Below are positions 1 through 11,403 of a stretch of DNA of 64,000 bases, one piece after another (the stretch's first letter is position 1; every line of letters begins with the position of its first letter). This DNA is from Tolypeutes matacus (lineage: Eukaryota; Chordata; Mammalia; Cingulata; Chlamyphoridae): positions 14,094,543-14,158,542 of the forward strand of contig JAKSZT010053764.1 in NCBI GenBank assembly GCA_026826555.1, given 5' to 3'. The position numbers and the translations under genes are program-made. The notes under the pieces were generated by a model that saw nothing but the letters and a program-made list of their open reading frames with translations, did not search any database and had not been told where the DNA came from.

Positions 1-234
1 AGTGATTTCAGCATTCAGAGAGAATTTCCCAGCTCCTCTTTGGACAGCCAACGTCTCCCGTAAACTCATCAAGGACCTTCACTGGACTTTCTTCGGAGCC
101 CCTGGTTTGTAGCCTGCCTGTGGAACCTGGACTTGTGCATCCCCAAAGTCATGTGAGAAACTATTATAAAATCTCATACTATTTACATATATCTCCTATC
201 AATTCTGTTTCCCTAGATAACCCTGATTAATACA
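1..234 (+). mobile_element. 3' part of an ERVL/MaLR-type LTR (family B)
   Basis: The first ~160 bases closely match 45328-45470 of this window (shared blocks include 'cattcagagagaattt', 'ggagcccctggttt' and 'ggacttgtgcatcccc'), so this is a dispersed repeat. The remainder ends in 'ctgattaataca', the kind of terminus seen in MaLR/ERVL LTRs. The 5' half lies outside the window. The family name is not certain. It is non-coding. Confidence 0.6.
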
Positions 235-353
235 CCATCCAGTCATCATTTATTCCATGAACATTTATTAATTACTTATTGTGGACTAGGACTATGAAAG
301 ATTCTAAAGATAATTGGTAAAGATCATTGATCACGTACTAAGTACTGAATACA
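235..353. other. Unassigned spacer
   Basis: AT-rich sequence between the LTR and the microsatellite. The words 'catttattaattacttattgtg' weakly recall the 3' part of an old L2- or MIR-like element, but not well enough to assign it. Confidence 0.3.

Positions 354-412
<59 letters not shown>
354..412. repeat. Compound (TG)n(TA)n microsatellite
   Basis: About eight TG units run directly into about 20 TA units. Such compound arrays usually arise by slippage and are often polymorphic in length. The TA part can extrude a cruciform. Confidence 0.97.
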
Positions 413-414
<2 letters not shown>

Positions 415-560
415 CTCATTTAATCCAACCATTCTTGAGATAGGTGTTATTAGAGCCCTTTAACAAAGCAAGAGGCCCAGGCTCTATGAGGTTGAGTAAC
501 TTTTGCAAGGTCACACAGCTAGTAAGTGACAGAGTGCAGATTTGACCCCTGTGTACTATT
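413..560 (-). repeat. MIR SINE remnant
   Basis: The antisense MIR core is clear: 'aggttgagtaac', then 'aaggtcacacagctagtaag' and 'cagatttgacccc'. It is an ancient mammalian tRNA-derived SINE, heavily mutated and without a recognisable target duplication. Confidence 0.85.
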
Positions 561-699
561 GCAAGGTGGGCATCTCACCCAAAGGGGCTCAAAGCTGGCT
601 GGGAAGGCAGTCAGATAGGCAATGAACAAAAGTATAGTGTGGCTCATTTTATAACAAAGATATGTACAAGGGCTCAGGAGGCCCAGATAAACTGGATTG

Positions 700-1515
700 T
701 CCCTCTGCTTTTCCCCAAATCTTTCTTATACCAGTAAAGAGCACCACAATCCACCTGTTTCATTTAAACCTGACAGTCATCTTTGATAGCTCATCTTCAT
801 CACTCTCACGTGGCCCAAGTCAATGCTGCCTCCATGGTGTACCCCTCATTGTTCTATTTCTCTTCACTTGACTATCAGCACTGCATCACTTTCTCCATCC
901 CACCCTCATCATTCCATGCCTGGCATATTGAACATGCCTACTAATTGGCCACAGATCTTTTGCCCTCCCTACCCAGACCTTTCTCCATCCAGTGACCTTT
1001 TAAAATTGTAAACTGGATTCCACTATTCCCCTGATGCAAACCTTTAAATCGTTTCATATTAACCTTTAAATAAAAGCCACTTTGTGTACATGAACTGCCA
1101 ATCCCTTCTTCCTTCTCCAACTTGCTTCCTTTGCTTTGGCCACACTGGCTTCCTTTTAGTCCCAAAACAAGCCAAGCCTTTCCCTTACTCAGGGATTTTG
1201 CACATGCTTCTCTCTAGGGTGTCCTGCCCTTGGCTTTTTGCATAGCTGGCTCCTTCTTATTTTGTAGGCTAAGCTTAAATTTTAACTATACTGAAGCCTT
1301 CCCTGTCCAGTCTAAGCAGGGCTCCACTGTTTCTTATCCTCACTGGATTTTTGTCAAATTGAAAATACATATGCTTGTTGTAGTCACACTAGGCTGCAAG
1401 ATCCTTGAGGGCAGGGATCATGGGAATCTATCTGTCCTCTGAATACACAGTACTTAGCCTTGCAGCTGGCGGGCAGCAAATGTTTAGCAAATATTTGTAG
1501 AATAAATGAATGATA
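700..1515 (+). mobile_element. L2 (CR1-clade) LINE 3' region, decayed
   Basis: Recognisable L2 landmarks appear in order: a block like 'gtcatctttgatagctc' (L2 'gtcatccttgactcctc'), 'gccacactggcttcctt', 'ttgcacatgcttctctct', 'ccttgagggcagggatca', and the end 'aatatttgtagaataaatgaatga'. The reading frame is broken throughout. This copy keeps only the 3' end, as most L2 copies do. A late-branching L1M 3' end is a less likely alternative. Confidence 0.7.
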
Positions 1516-2098
1516 ATTAATTCTTATTGGAAGGAGGATGGAACACACCAGTCTATTCCACTTTTCCAAATTTGTTTGAGTGGCTACAATTCTTTCACTC
1601 TCATGCTCCTGCTAGAAAAATTTCAAGTAGATCATCATGCAGTTTCCCAGAATTGGAAAAGTCAATGTGCAATGCTTGTAATGCTCACAGTTTGGGTGAT
1701 TTGCCTTCTATATAATCCTGCAGCCATGCATTACGGATGGTTCTCTTAAGTAAAAACTGCCAGAGAAATGAATCAGCAAGAGCTGGAAGCTTGTTGCCTC
1801 CATTCAGGGACAGCTGTTTTTCTAGCTCTATTCAATTCTTACTCCCTGGTCACCTAATTCAACCAATCATTTTCTGGAGAGAAAAGTACAGTAGTTGGTA
1901 TTTAATAAGCCACACAATTCTCTCCCAGAAACAAACAGGATCTGAGAGTCTGAGTTGGATTTTGACTTCATAGTCATTGTTTATTCCAAATCCAGGAGTT
2001 ACATGCTAAAAGTGCTGCCAAAATTTAAGTAAAACAGTAAAAACTTAGAGCTGTTGGTTGTTATTGTCTGAAAACACACACACACATAAATACGTATT
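1516..2098. other. Unassigned sequence with a short (CA)n run
   Basis: I see no repeat family or exon here. A short CA run lies near 2073-2087. The stretch ends at the target duplication of the next LTR. Confidence 0.4.
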
Positions 2099-2103
2099 GT
2101 CAG

Positions 2104-2519
2104 TGTCTTCGTTTCCTGGATGCTAGGACCAATACCACACAATGGCCCAGTTAAACAACAGGAATTTATTGGCTCATGGTTTCAGAGGTTGGAAGGCTTG
2201 CTTTCTCCTGGGGTCAGTGACATTTTGGCAACCGACAATCCTTGGCTTCTCTGGTTTTCCTGTCACATGGTGATGTCCTCTCCTTTCTCTTCAGGTTCCC
2301 TTGATTTTTGGCTTCCAGCTCTTTGCCGTGGCTTTCTCCTTAAAAGGCTTCCAGTAATAGGACTAAGACCCATGCTGATTCAGTTGGCCATGCCTTAACT
2401 CAAATAACATCTTAAAAAGGTCCTATTTACAATGGATTCACACCCATGGTAATGGATTTAAGATGGAAAACATGTTTTTGTTTTTTTTTTCCCTGGGGTA
2501 TGTAACTCAATCTAGCATA
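2104..2519 (-). mobile_element. Solo LTR, xenarthran MaLR-type (family A)
   Basis: On the reverse strand this resembles the LTRs at 43427-43755, 51765-52086 and 60258-61270 of this window. Shared blocks include 'ggaatttattggctca', 'taataggactaagaccca' and 'aaggtcctatttacaatgg'. The five bases GTCAG occur on both sides (2099-2103 and 2520-2524), a 5-bp target duplication as expected for this retroviral class. No internal region is attached, so it is a recombined solo LTR. Confidence 0.75.
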
Positions 2520-2689
2520 GTCAGCTATCCTATACTCTCTATCAAGATAAGTGGGTAGGCATTAGAGGGCAAAGAATTGAATATAACATTTGTTGAGTAT
2601 CTGGTGGTGACAGGAATTTTTAAAAATACTTTACATACTGCTTTTTTCATCTTCAAAAATAAATCCTGCCAACTGAATAGCACAGCGAA

Positions 2690-2998
2690 CCATGTGGTGG
2701 AACATGGACTGTGGTTAACAGTACAAATATGAGAGTGTTCTCTCATGAACTATAACACATGTACAATACTAATACACAGTATTAATAATGGGGGGTACGT
2801 GAAAAATATACAAGTGTACACTATGGACCATAGTTAATGGTAATAGTCTGATCATGTTCTTTGATAATCTGTACCAAATGCTCCACAACAATGTAAGGTA
2901 TTGGTAGAGGGGTAATGTATGGGGATTTTTGTACATTATGCATGATTGTTTTGTAAGCTCACAACTTCTCTAATAAAAAAAGAAAGAAAGAAAAAGAA
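2690..2998 (+). mobile_element. 5'-truncated L1: 3' UTR and A-rich tail
   Basis: It contains two copies of a module starting 'ggactgtggttaac' (2706) and 'ggaccatagttaat' (2825), followed by 'aacaatgtaaggtattggt' and 'ttttgtaagctcacaactt'. The same modules occur at the 3' end of the L1 at 14260-14740. It ends in AATAAAAAAA with AAAG repeats. No ORF2 sequence is present, the usual result of incomplete reverse transcription. Confidence 0.8.
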
Positions 2999-3019
2999 AC
3001 CCAGTCAGATAAATATGAT

Positions 3020-3130
3020 CAGTAACATTTATCTCCCACCTTATGTTGATGGGACAGAGAGCTTAATAACTTGCCCAAAGTCACATAACTGGTCAAAGGC
3101 AGAACTGGGATTTGACATATGTCTACCTTC
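3020..3130 (-). repeat. MIR remnant
   Basis: Antisense MIR core words 'taacttgcccaaagtcac', 'aactgg' and 'ggcagaactgggatttga' are visible. Both ends are worn. Confidence 0.75.
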
Positions 3131-3780
3131 CCCTCAAGCCCACTATCTCTGAGGGAAATAGAAAGTGAAATTCGAGTTTATCGTGGACCTTGTTGTCAGC
3201 CAACTCAGTTCAAGTTTTGGTCAAGGAGGAAGCTGAAATTATGGCCCTTAACAGTATGTCTGGAACATCTGAGTAGCAGCTGTGAAACATCCATACCTGC
3301 TCTTCAGTTGAGAATGAAAATAAATCAGGTAAGTTTTAATATAGAGGCAAGTTTGAAAGAAATACGACATATTTTGCCCTTATTTATTCAGGATTTCCTT
3401 TCCCTTTGGGTTTCTGATTTGGCAGGGAGCAGAATATAACAGATTACTGTCCCAGAATGGAGAGGGCCACAGATGAGGACAGTCAGCAGAGAGCAAGAGT
3501 GGCAGTGGGTTAATGCAGTTTTCAGACTTGGGGAGAAATTCCACATAGTATTCAAAAAGCCAGCCTAGAGATTCCCTGTTGGCTACTGACGCACCTTGGC
3601 TCCAGGGATACCCAAACAGCTGCCCTCCAGGTCAGACCTTCAACTCACTGCATAGTTCCTAAGGCTGACCAGAACTTCAGCCTGATAGCATGAAAGGCTT
3701 GCTTTCTCCTGGGGTGACCTTTCTAAGGAGGAAATGATGCTGGCGTTAACCGCTGCAGGCAACAGGTATTCAAAAGAGAG
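3131..3780. other. Unassigned sequence
   Basis: No recognised repeat or exon. A 106-codon open frame (3119-3439, + strand) has no domain, no coding bias I can see, and begins inside the MIR, so I treat it as chance. Confidence 0.4.
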
Positions 3781-3910
3781 GATGGGTGCTAAAGTCAGAC
3801 TGCTTTAGATGTTAATACCCACTCATGCGCTGTGTATTGGCTCCTACTCAAGTCACCTAAGTCTTCTGAGTTCCAATTTCCTTATCAAATGGCAGTGATG
3901 GACACTTCCT
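3780..3910 (+). repeat. Possible MIR remnant
   Basis: A weak sense-strand MIR pattern: 'gtcagactgc', 'actcaagtcacctaag', 'ccaatttccttatcaaatgg'. Heavily diverged. Confidence 0.5.
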
Positions 3911-5370
3911 GTCTTTGCAGCACAGTTTTCACTGTCCATTCCTGTCCTCCTTCCCCTCTGTGTAAGACTCAGCAACTTTCAAAGTTCCCACATTCCAACT
4001 CAATCCCTGCTTTGAGCGTCATCTCCACCCCTTCTAAGGACCCCATCCCTTTTCACTATCTATTTCAAGGCTCTGGGAATTTCAAAGGATTCCAAAGGGA
4101 TTTTATCAAGTTCCACACCCAGCACCCAGACTCCAATTACTGTTGGAAGCCCCCTTCTGCCTGCATCCTCCCTGCCTCTTCTCAAGGTAAGACCTGCTTT
4201 CTGGTTGAGGATTTGGGCTCTGATGAGGCCTGGAATTCAGAGTGCTTAGACCACTCTTGGCTGCATTTCCTCCTTTGTAACTCTTGTCCAATCCCAGAAT
4301 AATGAGCTCCTTGCTGCTGTCCTCCCAGGAATACACCCCCTGGATGAAGCTGTGGCCAAGTGGCAAGATGAGAGCCTCCCTGGACAGAAGCAGGGACAAT
4401 AGGCTAATCCACTGCCCTCTCCTGTGCTCCTTTGACCAGAGATAAGATGCAGTTTGCTCCAATGATTTGTTGCTTGTCCATGCCTTCATGTGTATATTTA
4501 TTAAAGATCTATTATGTGTCTAGTACAGTTTAGGCACTGGAGATACAACAACAAACCAGAGGGAAACACACCAACCCACTCTCTCCCATTCTCTCTTCCC
4601 ACCCTGGCCTCCATGCCATTCAGGAGGTCCCCACTGCAGTATTTGCGTAAAGCTTATCATCTTGGTTCTTCCCCAAAATTGATTTCCCTCTTGCCAAATT
4701 ACACTTACCTGTCACTTGACCCATCCTATTGGCTCACAACTGATGTATTAATTCTTGTTCTGTCAAAGGTGGCTATACATGGCTTATTGGAGTGTTTTCC
4801 AAGATGGTTTTCTGAGGGACATTAGCCTGTCCAAATAAATAATAATTTAAATACACAGTGTGCTGAACAAAGCTAGACATATTTTTGCAGGACTGTTCAG
4901 AACCTTTAAGAGTGATATGTATTATGAAGATAATTGTAGTGTTTGTCAAGCTTATTCTGGTCTCTTTATGTTATACCCTACCTACCAAATCTCCCAAAAG
5001 AATTTTTCTGAAATCCTGTTCAGAAATGATAGTATAACAAAAAAGAGACTGTCAGTCCCCACAATTCCAGGGGCTTGATCTTTTTAGCATCTACTTCCAG
5101 GGCCCGCTGTGGTGGCCTCAATAAGTCACCTTTATTTTGTCCATCCCTCCTTTCCTGTGTCACTTTCCTTATTCCCTCACTCCTGGTTTCTGGAAATCAC
5201 CTGCTAAGTCCTTGCCTCAGGGTCTGAGTTTGACAAACCCAAATTAAGACAACTTGCAACATTAAACATCCTAACTGATAACACAGTATAACTCAAGCCT
5301 ACCATTACATTAAACATCCTATTGTGATTTTGTACTTTTATTGTAATCTAGCAAAATTATTTAAATACAT
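3911..5370. other. Unassigned sequence
   Basis: Mostly unique-looking DNA. A short tract near 4490-4555 ('tattatgtgtctagtaca', 'ggcactggagatacaac') recalls old LINE or MIR debris. The phrase 'acattaaacatcct' occurs twice (near 5260 and 5309), a small local duplication. An open frame of 156 codons at 3832-4302 shows no domain or signal. Confidence 0.4.
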
Positions 5371-5374
5371 CAGT

Positions 5375-5490
5375 TTTCCCAACTACAAAATGAGGGTAAT
5401 AATAATTCCTACTTCCCAGGGGGTTTTGAGGATATAAGGAGGCAATGCATATAAGGCCCTTGGTACAATATCTGCCACATGAAAAGCAAT
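5375..5490 (+). repeat. MIR remnant
   Basis: Sense-strand 3' half of a MIR: 'cagttttcccaactac', 'aaaatgagggtaataataat', 'ttttgaggatataagg', followed by a degraded tail. Confidence 0.8.
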
Positions 5491-6115
5491 TTAAGATGTT
5501 ACCAGGAACTGGTTACTGTCATTAGTTTTTATTATTAGATTAAGAGTACTGTGGCTTATGGGTCTCCATTTGCCTTGTTAACTTCACTAAATATTCTTTG
5601 GCCTTTCAGCCAGTCTTCAGCACACACTGCCCTCTCCCCCATCAGACCCCCCAAAACTCCACACACATTTAGTTTGTTACAGTTAAAGTATTTTAAAACA
5701 CCAGCTGTGTACTATATCATGTTACTTGGTTTACTTTCACTGTCTTTCATTCTTTTAAGCAAGCTTTTGTTTGCATTTGTTTTTGCAGAGAAATCTTTGT
5801 GAGGCTTGAACATCAAAAGGTTTAGCAGGAAGAAAAACTGTATAGAGAAAGGATTTAAAGGAGAATCAGGTACTGAGTGGGTGAAAGATCAAGAGAGAGG
5901 GTTCATCTCAGCTTAATGGATAGCAGTGAAAGAAAGAACAAAAGTAAAACCGAGATAAGAAGATTAAGGGTAGCCAAATTTGGATAAAGGGAAGGAATTT
6001 AAATCAGAAATACAGGAAATCAAGTAACTCAAAATGTCAAAGAGCCTGAAATTAAGCCCCTGAAGGCTGTTTCTTTAAGGAAACTAGGAAACAGTCATAA
6101 TAGTATAGGATACTA
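5491..6115. other. Unassigned sequence
   Basis: No repeat family or exon recognised. The second half is rich in purines. Confidence 0.4.
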
Positions 6116-6119
6116 GACT

Positions 6120-6290
6120 TGAAAGGTATTTTAAAGATTATCTAGTCTAACCATTCCATTTTACAAGCAAAGAAACTGAGACCCAGGGTGGAGAAGCATC
6201 TTACTTTCCCAAGACTATGCTGCTCATGAGTAGTCAGTCTGGGCTCAAACCCAGGATTTCTTGCTTTTAGCTTAGTGATTGGTTCTACTC
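6120..6290 (-). repeat. MIR remnant
   Basis: Antisense MIR: 'ccattttacaagcaaagaaa', 'ctgagacccaggg', 'gggctcaaacccaggatt'. The short open frame on the minus strand here is a by-product. Confidence 0.8.
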
Positions 6291-6672
6291 TATTATTTCT
6301 GAAAAGGGACCTTAATGAATGGGAGTGATTTGATCTAACTGACAAATGAGGCATATGATTAGCAAATTAGATAATCTGAGGATTTAAAAGGATAATCATT
6401 AATAAATCTTGTTAGAAAAACAGGTTCACTTGGAATTGTTTATAATCACACAATAATTGGAAGCAATATAATTATCCAATCATAGTTAAATAATGTTACA
6501 ACTATAAGATGAAATATTATGAGTCCTTTAAAATTAAAGTTCCTAAAGGCTTTTGATGAGCTCAATAACTTGATATGATGTTGAGAAACAAAGATACAAG
6601 ATACATAATTTTGGCAGCAGTATTATTTCAATTATGTAGAAAATATGAATGCAGAAAAATTAAGGAACATAC
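6291..6672. other. Unassigned AT-rich sequence
   Basis: AT-rich DNA with no recognised family. Its last ten bases belong to the target site of the SINE that follows. Confidence 0.35.
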
Positions 6673-6682
6673 CAAAATATGC

Positions 6683-6884
6683 TTTATTTATTTATTTATT
6701 TATTTATTTTTTAAAGATTTTATTTATTTATTCATTTATCCCCCCCTTGCTGCTCGTGCTCGCTGGGTCAGCTAACCACGCCGTGCGGGCGGGCTTGCCT
6801 TCACCAGGAGGCCCCAGGAACTGAACCCGGGGCCTCCCATATGGTAAACGGGAGCCCTACTGATTGAGCCACAGCCGCTTCCCT
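6683..6884 (-). mobile_element. DAS-type tRNA-derived SINE, complete, with target duplication
   Basis: Read on the minus strand it starts 'agggaagcggctgtggctca' (box A), continues through a box B like 'gggttcagttcctgg', a GC- and CpG-rich body, and ends in AAAT repeats. The ten bases caaaatatgc flank it exactly (6673-6682 and 6885-6894), the mark of L1-driven insertion. It keeps several CpGs, so it is younger than the nearby MIRs. This family is the main reason for calling the source xenarthran. Confidence 0.9.
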
Positions 6885-6894
6885 CAAAATATGC

Positions 6895-7429
6895 CTTAAT
6901 AGTGGCTGTAATTCTTGGTATTTTCGGTCATGGATGAATTTTATTTTCTTCTTAGAGTTTTGTGTTTCTCACATTTTCCATGATAAACATTCATTACTTT
7001 ACAAACATTTAATTTTTTTTTTTTTTAATAACTTGCTTGGAAATTATAATGCAACCGAAATAACAATTTGAGATCATGTTTTGTTCCTATTGCCAGAATG
7101 AGGATTGGATTTTAATGCTCCTTTATTCCTTCTAAATACCTCAGGCATATCTCCTTTATAACATGGCTCCTTGCTCTGTGCATTATTTTTTCAGTTTCTT
7201 CATTAACAAGGAGATCTTGGCCATGTTATTTAACCAATCTGTACTCATTTAGTCATCTTTCTAAACACTGGAGAAACAATTGCATTTGTTTTTAGGATTA
7301 AATAAGATAAATGTGCCTAGACAGGATTTTTTAAAGTAATGCTTCAATAATTTGTTAAGTTGTCTTTTCCCTGTTATTTTATTTTTTCAAGTTGAAATAA
7401 AGTTTACTAATCTAAAAAAAATTCCTAAA
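6895..7429. other. AT-rich spacer with a weak MIR-like stretch
   Basis: Mostly AT-rich. A possible sense MIR lies at about 7195-7330 ('ttggccatgttatttaacc', 'aggattaaataagataaatg'). Nothing else is recognised. Confidence 0.4.
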
Positions 7430-7690
7430 ATTCTTCATACCATTTCTCCAGATTACTCATTATTTTCACAGCTGCATAGTATTCCCTTTTGTAAGTGTAC
7501 CACAGATTATTGAACTGGCCTCCTAAGTGTGGCCATTTATGTTGTTTCCAATAGCTAGCTCTTACATACAATGCTGGTATAAATAACATTATGCACGTGT
7601 ATTCTGGTATTGTTTGAGGTGTAGGTTCAGGCTAAATTCCTAAAGTTTAGTGAATGGGTCAAAAAATAAATATATATCTAGTTTTGTCAA
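7430..7690 (-). mobile_element. Old L1 (L1M-type) 3' region fragment, antisense
   Basis: Contains the typical antisense L1M words 'gctgcatagtattccc', 'gttgtttccaatagct' and 'aatgctggtataaataac', then 'taaattcctaaagttta' and 'gaatgggtcaaa'. No open frame remains. Confidence 0.7.
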
Positions 7691-7699
7691 AAAAGTTTC

Positions 7700-8280
7700 T
7701 GATGTGCCAAAAGAGAAAAAAACTAAACAGGGTGATGTGATAGGATGCAGTGGGGGAGGGTGGGTTTGCTAATTGATACAGCCTGCGTTAGGTAAGTCCT
7801 CCTAGTAGATGCTGTGGTCCATCGCCCCCCTCCCCTTTCCAAACCTGAGGCTCTCGTTCCCTCAGCTGCTGGAATGTTAGCCACCTCAGGTTTACAGCTG
7901 CGTCTTTCTGGCAACTGCATTCTGCTGAAGGGAGCTGCCTTGCCCAAGGTTACACTCCTTTCCCAGGGCATCCTGCATCCAATAACTGATCCATATGGGG
8001 TACAGAGGCCTGGCTCCCTTGCCTAAATAGAACTATTCTGAAGGGTTATCCCAGCTCCAGAGCTCCCCATGAGATTGGCTAAGGCCTCTGTTGTGGCCGC
8101 ATCCCAACACAATATCACTCTGCCCAATCCTGCTTCCATCACACCTTCACAGTTATTATTCCCAAGGGCATTCTCCTTCCTGCACATACATCTGAATGTT
8201 AGAATCTGTTTCCCAAGGAACACGATGGGAAACAGCCTTTCCTGGGAAAGAATATATGATTTGAAATGTGAGGAATGAGA
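7700..8280. repeat. Possible ancient LTR remnant, family unassigned
   Basis: A moderately GC-rich block with phrases such as 'tgcccaaggttacactcctt', 'atcccagctccagagctccc' and 'agaatctgtttcccaagg'. These recall the ends of old mammalian LTRs, but I cannot name the family. Two overlapping antisense frames here have no domain. Confidence 0.4.
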
Positions 8281-8669
8281 AGGAGCCAACCATACACAGG
8301 AGCAGGGAGAGAACAAAGGGGGTGCTTGCGAATTTCAAGGAAAAGAATGGAAGCCAACCTGGCTGAAGCAGAGCAAACCAGGGGCAGAGGGTATAGAAAT
8401 GAGGTGGCCAGGAATAAGTTCAGTCCCATAGAGCCTTTATGCCTCAATAGGGAGCTTGGGAATTTAATCTGTGTGCAATGTAGGGATCAAAAATCCAGTC
8501 TGCACTTTCTTTTTTTTTTTTTTTTTTTTCTTTTCGGTACCACAGCCATGCCATTCATTTACTCTCTGTCTAAATAATTACAACAGAGACTGTATCGCCT
8601 GCAAAGCCTAAATGCCTACTTTGTCACTCTTTATAGAAAAAGCTTGCAAACCTCTGGCAATAGAAGCCA
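8281..8669. other. Unassigned sequence with a poly(T) tract
   Basis: Unique-looking DNA. A run of more than 20 T near 8509-8530, followed by 'cttttcggtacc', could be the tail of a severely truncated antisense SINE, since the sense tails here read 'ggtacctc' before the A run. No target duplication was found. Confidence 0.4.
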
Positions 8670-8920
8670 ATGAAGGATTTTAATCAGACACAAACCAATT
8701 TATAAAAGAGAAATATCATTCTTGCTATTCTGTGGAACATGGATTGTAGGGAATTAAGTTTGACATAGGAAGACAAGTTGGGAGATTAATTCATTCATCT
8801 GGGTGAGAGGTGGGAGTGTTTGAATCAAGGTGGTGGGAAGACTGACTGGATTTGGAAAACATTTTTGAAGAACTGACCAATGGATTGGATGTGGGTGTGG
8901 GGGGAATAAAAGAATCAAGA
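8670..8920 (+). repeat. Ancient LINE-derived repeat (L1M or L2 type)
   Basis: A common old mammalian repeat is recognisable from 'aatgaaggattttaatcaga', 'gtggaacatggattgtaggg', 'gggtgagaggtgggagtg' and 'tggattggatgtggg'. A related stretch occurs at 31140-31660. Family assignment is from memory only. Confidence 0.55.
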
Positions 8921-9470
8921 ACTCACTCAGTTATTTAACAAATGTGCATGGAGCTCCTAGGGTTTTCCAGGCACCTTCAAAACTCAGTGGACAAATACAC
9001 AAGAGGAAACTCCTGAGCTAATGCCTTGAGAAACTAGATGGATTGTGGAGCCATTCAATGAGATGGGGAAGACTCCAGGGAAACAGGCCATTTGTACCCG
9101 GAGCAGTCCATATGGCTAAACTAACTAACTGGGGAATTAAAGAAAACTAAAGGTAATTATATCTATTTTATAAAACATTTAAAAATCAATCCAATAAAAA
9201 GGGCTTAAAATAATTCATTGCATGTGAAAGGCTGAAGATAAAACCACGTGAGTAGAGATAGGAAGGCAAGGACAGCCGCTGATTTGTCAGGTACTGGGGG
9301 AAAAGGGCAAGGAAAATAGCCAAGCCAGGGTAGGGTGTACTGTACATATTGATTTCTCAATGAAGGCAACACTTTCAAGGTAAAGGCCAGAGGCTGGGCA
9401 CTCGGTTCTGCTCAGCCTTGGCAGGCCTCACCCAGCCCACCGTTACATGCAGATTCTAAGTGAGTCACTG
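8921..9470. other. Unassigned sequence
   Basis: Around 8925-8990 a weak 'tttaacaaatgtgcatggagc' phrase resembles an old LINE end. The rest shows no recognised feature. Confidence 0.35.
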
Positions 9471-9474
9471 AGTA

Positions 9475-9650
9475 GCAATATTAATAAGATCTAATGTTTA
9501 TTAGCAATTACTTTGCAACACACCAAGCTTATAAGGTAGATATCATTATTATCCCCATTTTGCAGATGAGGCAAATGAGGTACAGAAAGGTTTTATAACT
9601 TACCTAAGCTGGTAAGACCATAGCTGGTAAGACCTAGAAAGCAAGTAACA
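9475..9650 (-). repeat. MIR remnant
   Basis: Clear antisense MIR: 'attatccccattttgcagat', 'gaggcaaatgaggtacagaa' and 'taacttacctaagctgg'. Confidence 0.85.
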
Positions 9651-9654
9651 CTTT

Positions 9655-9880
9655 TTGAGAATCTACTATATGCTATCAGTTCATTCAATACCAATTCTCT
9701 CAAAAAACTTTTTTGACCTCATTTTTCTGGTAGGGAAAATAAAATTGTTTTCTAGCTTAATCTACTTACCCAAGATCCCAGAGCCTTTAAATTGTCTAAT
9801 CAGGATCCAACACTAGATCTTTCTGACTCCAAACCCAGTGCTATTTCCACTATGCAACAAGGTATCTGACTAGCATTCTA
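9655..9880 (-). repeat. Second MIR-like remnant
   Basis: Directly next to the previous MIR, with a second antisense pattern: 'gagaatctactatatgc', 'ctacttacccaagatccca', 'aggatccaacactaga'. This is an independent insertion or a tandem pair. Confidence 0.6.
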
Positions 9881-10425
9881 TACTCTTTGGATTTAAGTAG
9901 TAATTAGTTCACAAGAAATGTGTCTATGCAGGGAACAGTCTTTCCCTGAGTATTCCAGTTTTAGGTAGCCCCAGCCTAGCTCCACAGGTCAGGGTGTGAC
10001 TCTTTTCTGTTCCTGTAAGGTTACTTCTGAAGCCATGCTGCTATTCAAATCTGTTGTTCTCCACTCCAATGCCTGGGTTCCCCTGAGACACCCAGGCTCC
10101 TCAACCACAACTACCAGGTCCAAATGCTTGGGTGTTTGCTGGAAACTTAAGCTAAGAACCCCAAGAGCTTCCAAATGTCTTACTAACACCACCTCATACT
10201 GACAGAGTGCTTTATGCTTCAATAACACTTCTACTCATTTTTTTCCTATTTTATTTTATTAACAACTTGTTGAGTTTAGTGGACACAACTGCAGATTTCT
10301 TTGGGGGCACTAACACTGTGTTCCTGAGACCATGATGAGCTGATGAGAAGATGTCTCCTCATACTTCTGTCAGAACTTTTCTAGAAAAAAAGAATAATCA
10401 GTAATAAAAACTTAGTATGTGTAAG
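9881..10425. other. Unassigned sequence
   Basis: Nothing recognisable. Two small overlapping frames on opposite strands near 10 kb show no domain. Confidence 0.35.
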
Positions 10426-10429
10426 AAGC

Positions 10430-10620
10430 TTCAACGAAATTATTTCATTAAATTGTCATAACAATAACATCAGATAAGACTTGTTTTCCCTGTTTTCAAC
10501 TGTGAATACTGGGGCTCAGAAAGGTTAAATGTCTTGCCCAAATTCACACAGCCAGAGAGTAATGGAATCAGGGTTCAAACTTGGATTTGTCTGACACTGA
10601 TATCTGTGTTCATTCTGCCA
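10430..10620 (-). repeat. MIR remnant
   Basis: Antisense MIR with 'ggggctcagaaaggttaaat', 'cttgcccaaattcacac' and 'gaatcagggttcaaac'. Confidence 0.85.
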
Positions 10621-11298
10621 AATTATGAGCCTTTCCTAGAGAATGTGGGCCTTTGTTGTGTGAGATGTCAGTATTATATTTTAATCACCAAGCATTAGCT
10701 CTGCCAATATAATCGAGTTGTAAGTTCTTTGAATTGGTGCCTCAGATACTTCTGTGACTCTATTCTTAAAGTATCATTATTTTAAGTATCTTAGTCATTG
10801 AATTATACCCTATTAAATGCTCTTTCATATTATCTTGATGTAGGAAGTATTTGAAAATGATGAACACATCATTAATTCTACCTGCATCCTCTTTGAACAT
10901 ATTTATAGGCAGATAATAACTATATTAGGTCCTTACTTTTATCATCCTATTAATTTAAAAATTAACCTTAGTTTTATTTTCTTATCCTGGAAAATATATT
11001 TCATAAATGTTTTCATGATGCACCTATAAATTTGCTCATCAAAAGGTTACTTTTACCTAGATTTAGCAAATTTATATGATAAAACCTGCTATATTTTGAG
11101 CTCTAACAGTCCTCTGCTGCCTTCGGGGCCCCAAAATACTCTCTCTGAGTTTGTTAATTCACTCATTTTACCCATTCATAAAATAGTTCATTTACTCTAC
11201 AACATTTATTTGGCACCTTCCTTATGCCAGGCACCATGATGATCACTGGGAATTTATTCTGAAATTTCCCCTTCTTGGAAAATTAAAATATGATGAGT
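10621..11298. other. AT-rich unassigned sequence
   Basis: AT-rich, with no recognised family except a faint old LINE/MIR phrase at about 11195-11250 ('acatttatttggcaccttcc', 'atgccaggcaccatgatga'). Confidence 0.35.
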
Positions 11299-11392
11299 GG
11301 GAGCAGATGTGGCTCAAACGGTTGAGCACCTGCTTCCCACATGGGAGGTCCAGGGTTTGGTCTCCTGTGTGTCTTAAAAACAAACAACAACC
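11299..11392 (+). mobile_element. tRNA-derived SINE (short DAS-like form)
   Basis: Begins 'gggagcagatgtggctca' with box A at 11310-11320, carries 'gttgagcacctgcttccca', has a degraded box B near 11354-11365 and ends in an A/C-rich tail. It is abutted by the L1 that starts at 11393, so that L1 probably inserted into or beside the SINE tail. Confidence 0.8.
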
Positions 11393-11394
11393 AA

Positions 11395-11403
11395 CAAGAT
11401 GGC
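11395..11403 (+). promoter_or_regulatory. YY1-type motif at the L1 5' end
   Basis: CAAGATGGC lies at the very start of the element. In human L1 this motif binds YY1 and directs accurate transcription initiation. Its role here is inferred from position and match. Confidence 0.55.

Noticed and set aside
2096..2110. Alternative start of the LTR at 2107 instead of 2104
   Set aside because: Only a start at 2104 gives TG at the end and an exact 5-bp GTCAG duplication with 2520-2524.
3832..4302. 156-codon plus-strand frame
   Set aside because: No domain, no signal or coiled coil, begins in a MIR-like piece, and no splice or promoter context. It is consistent with chance.
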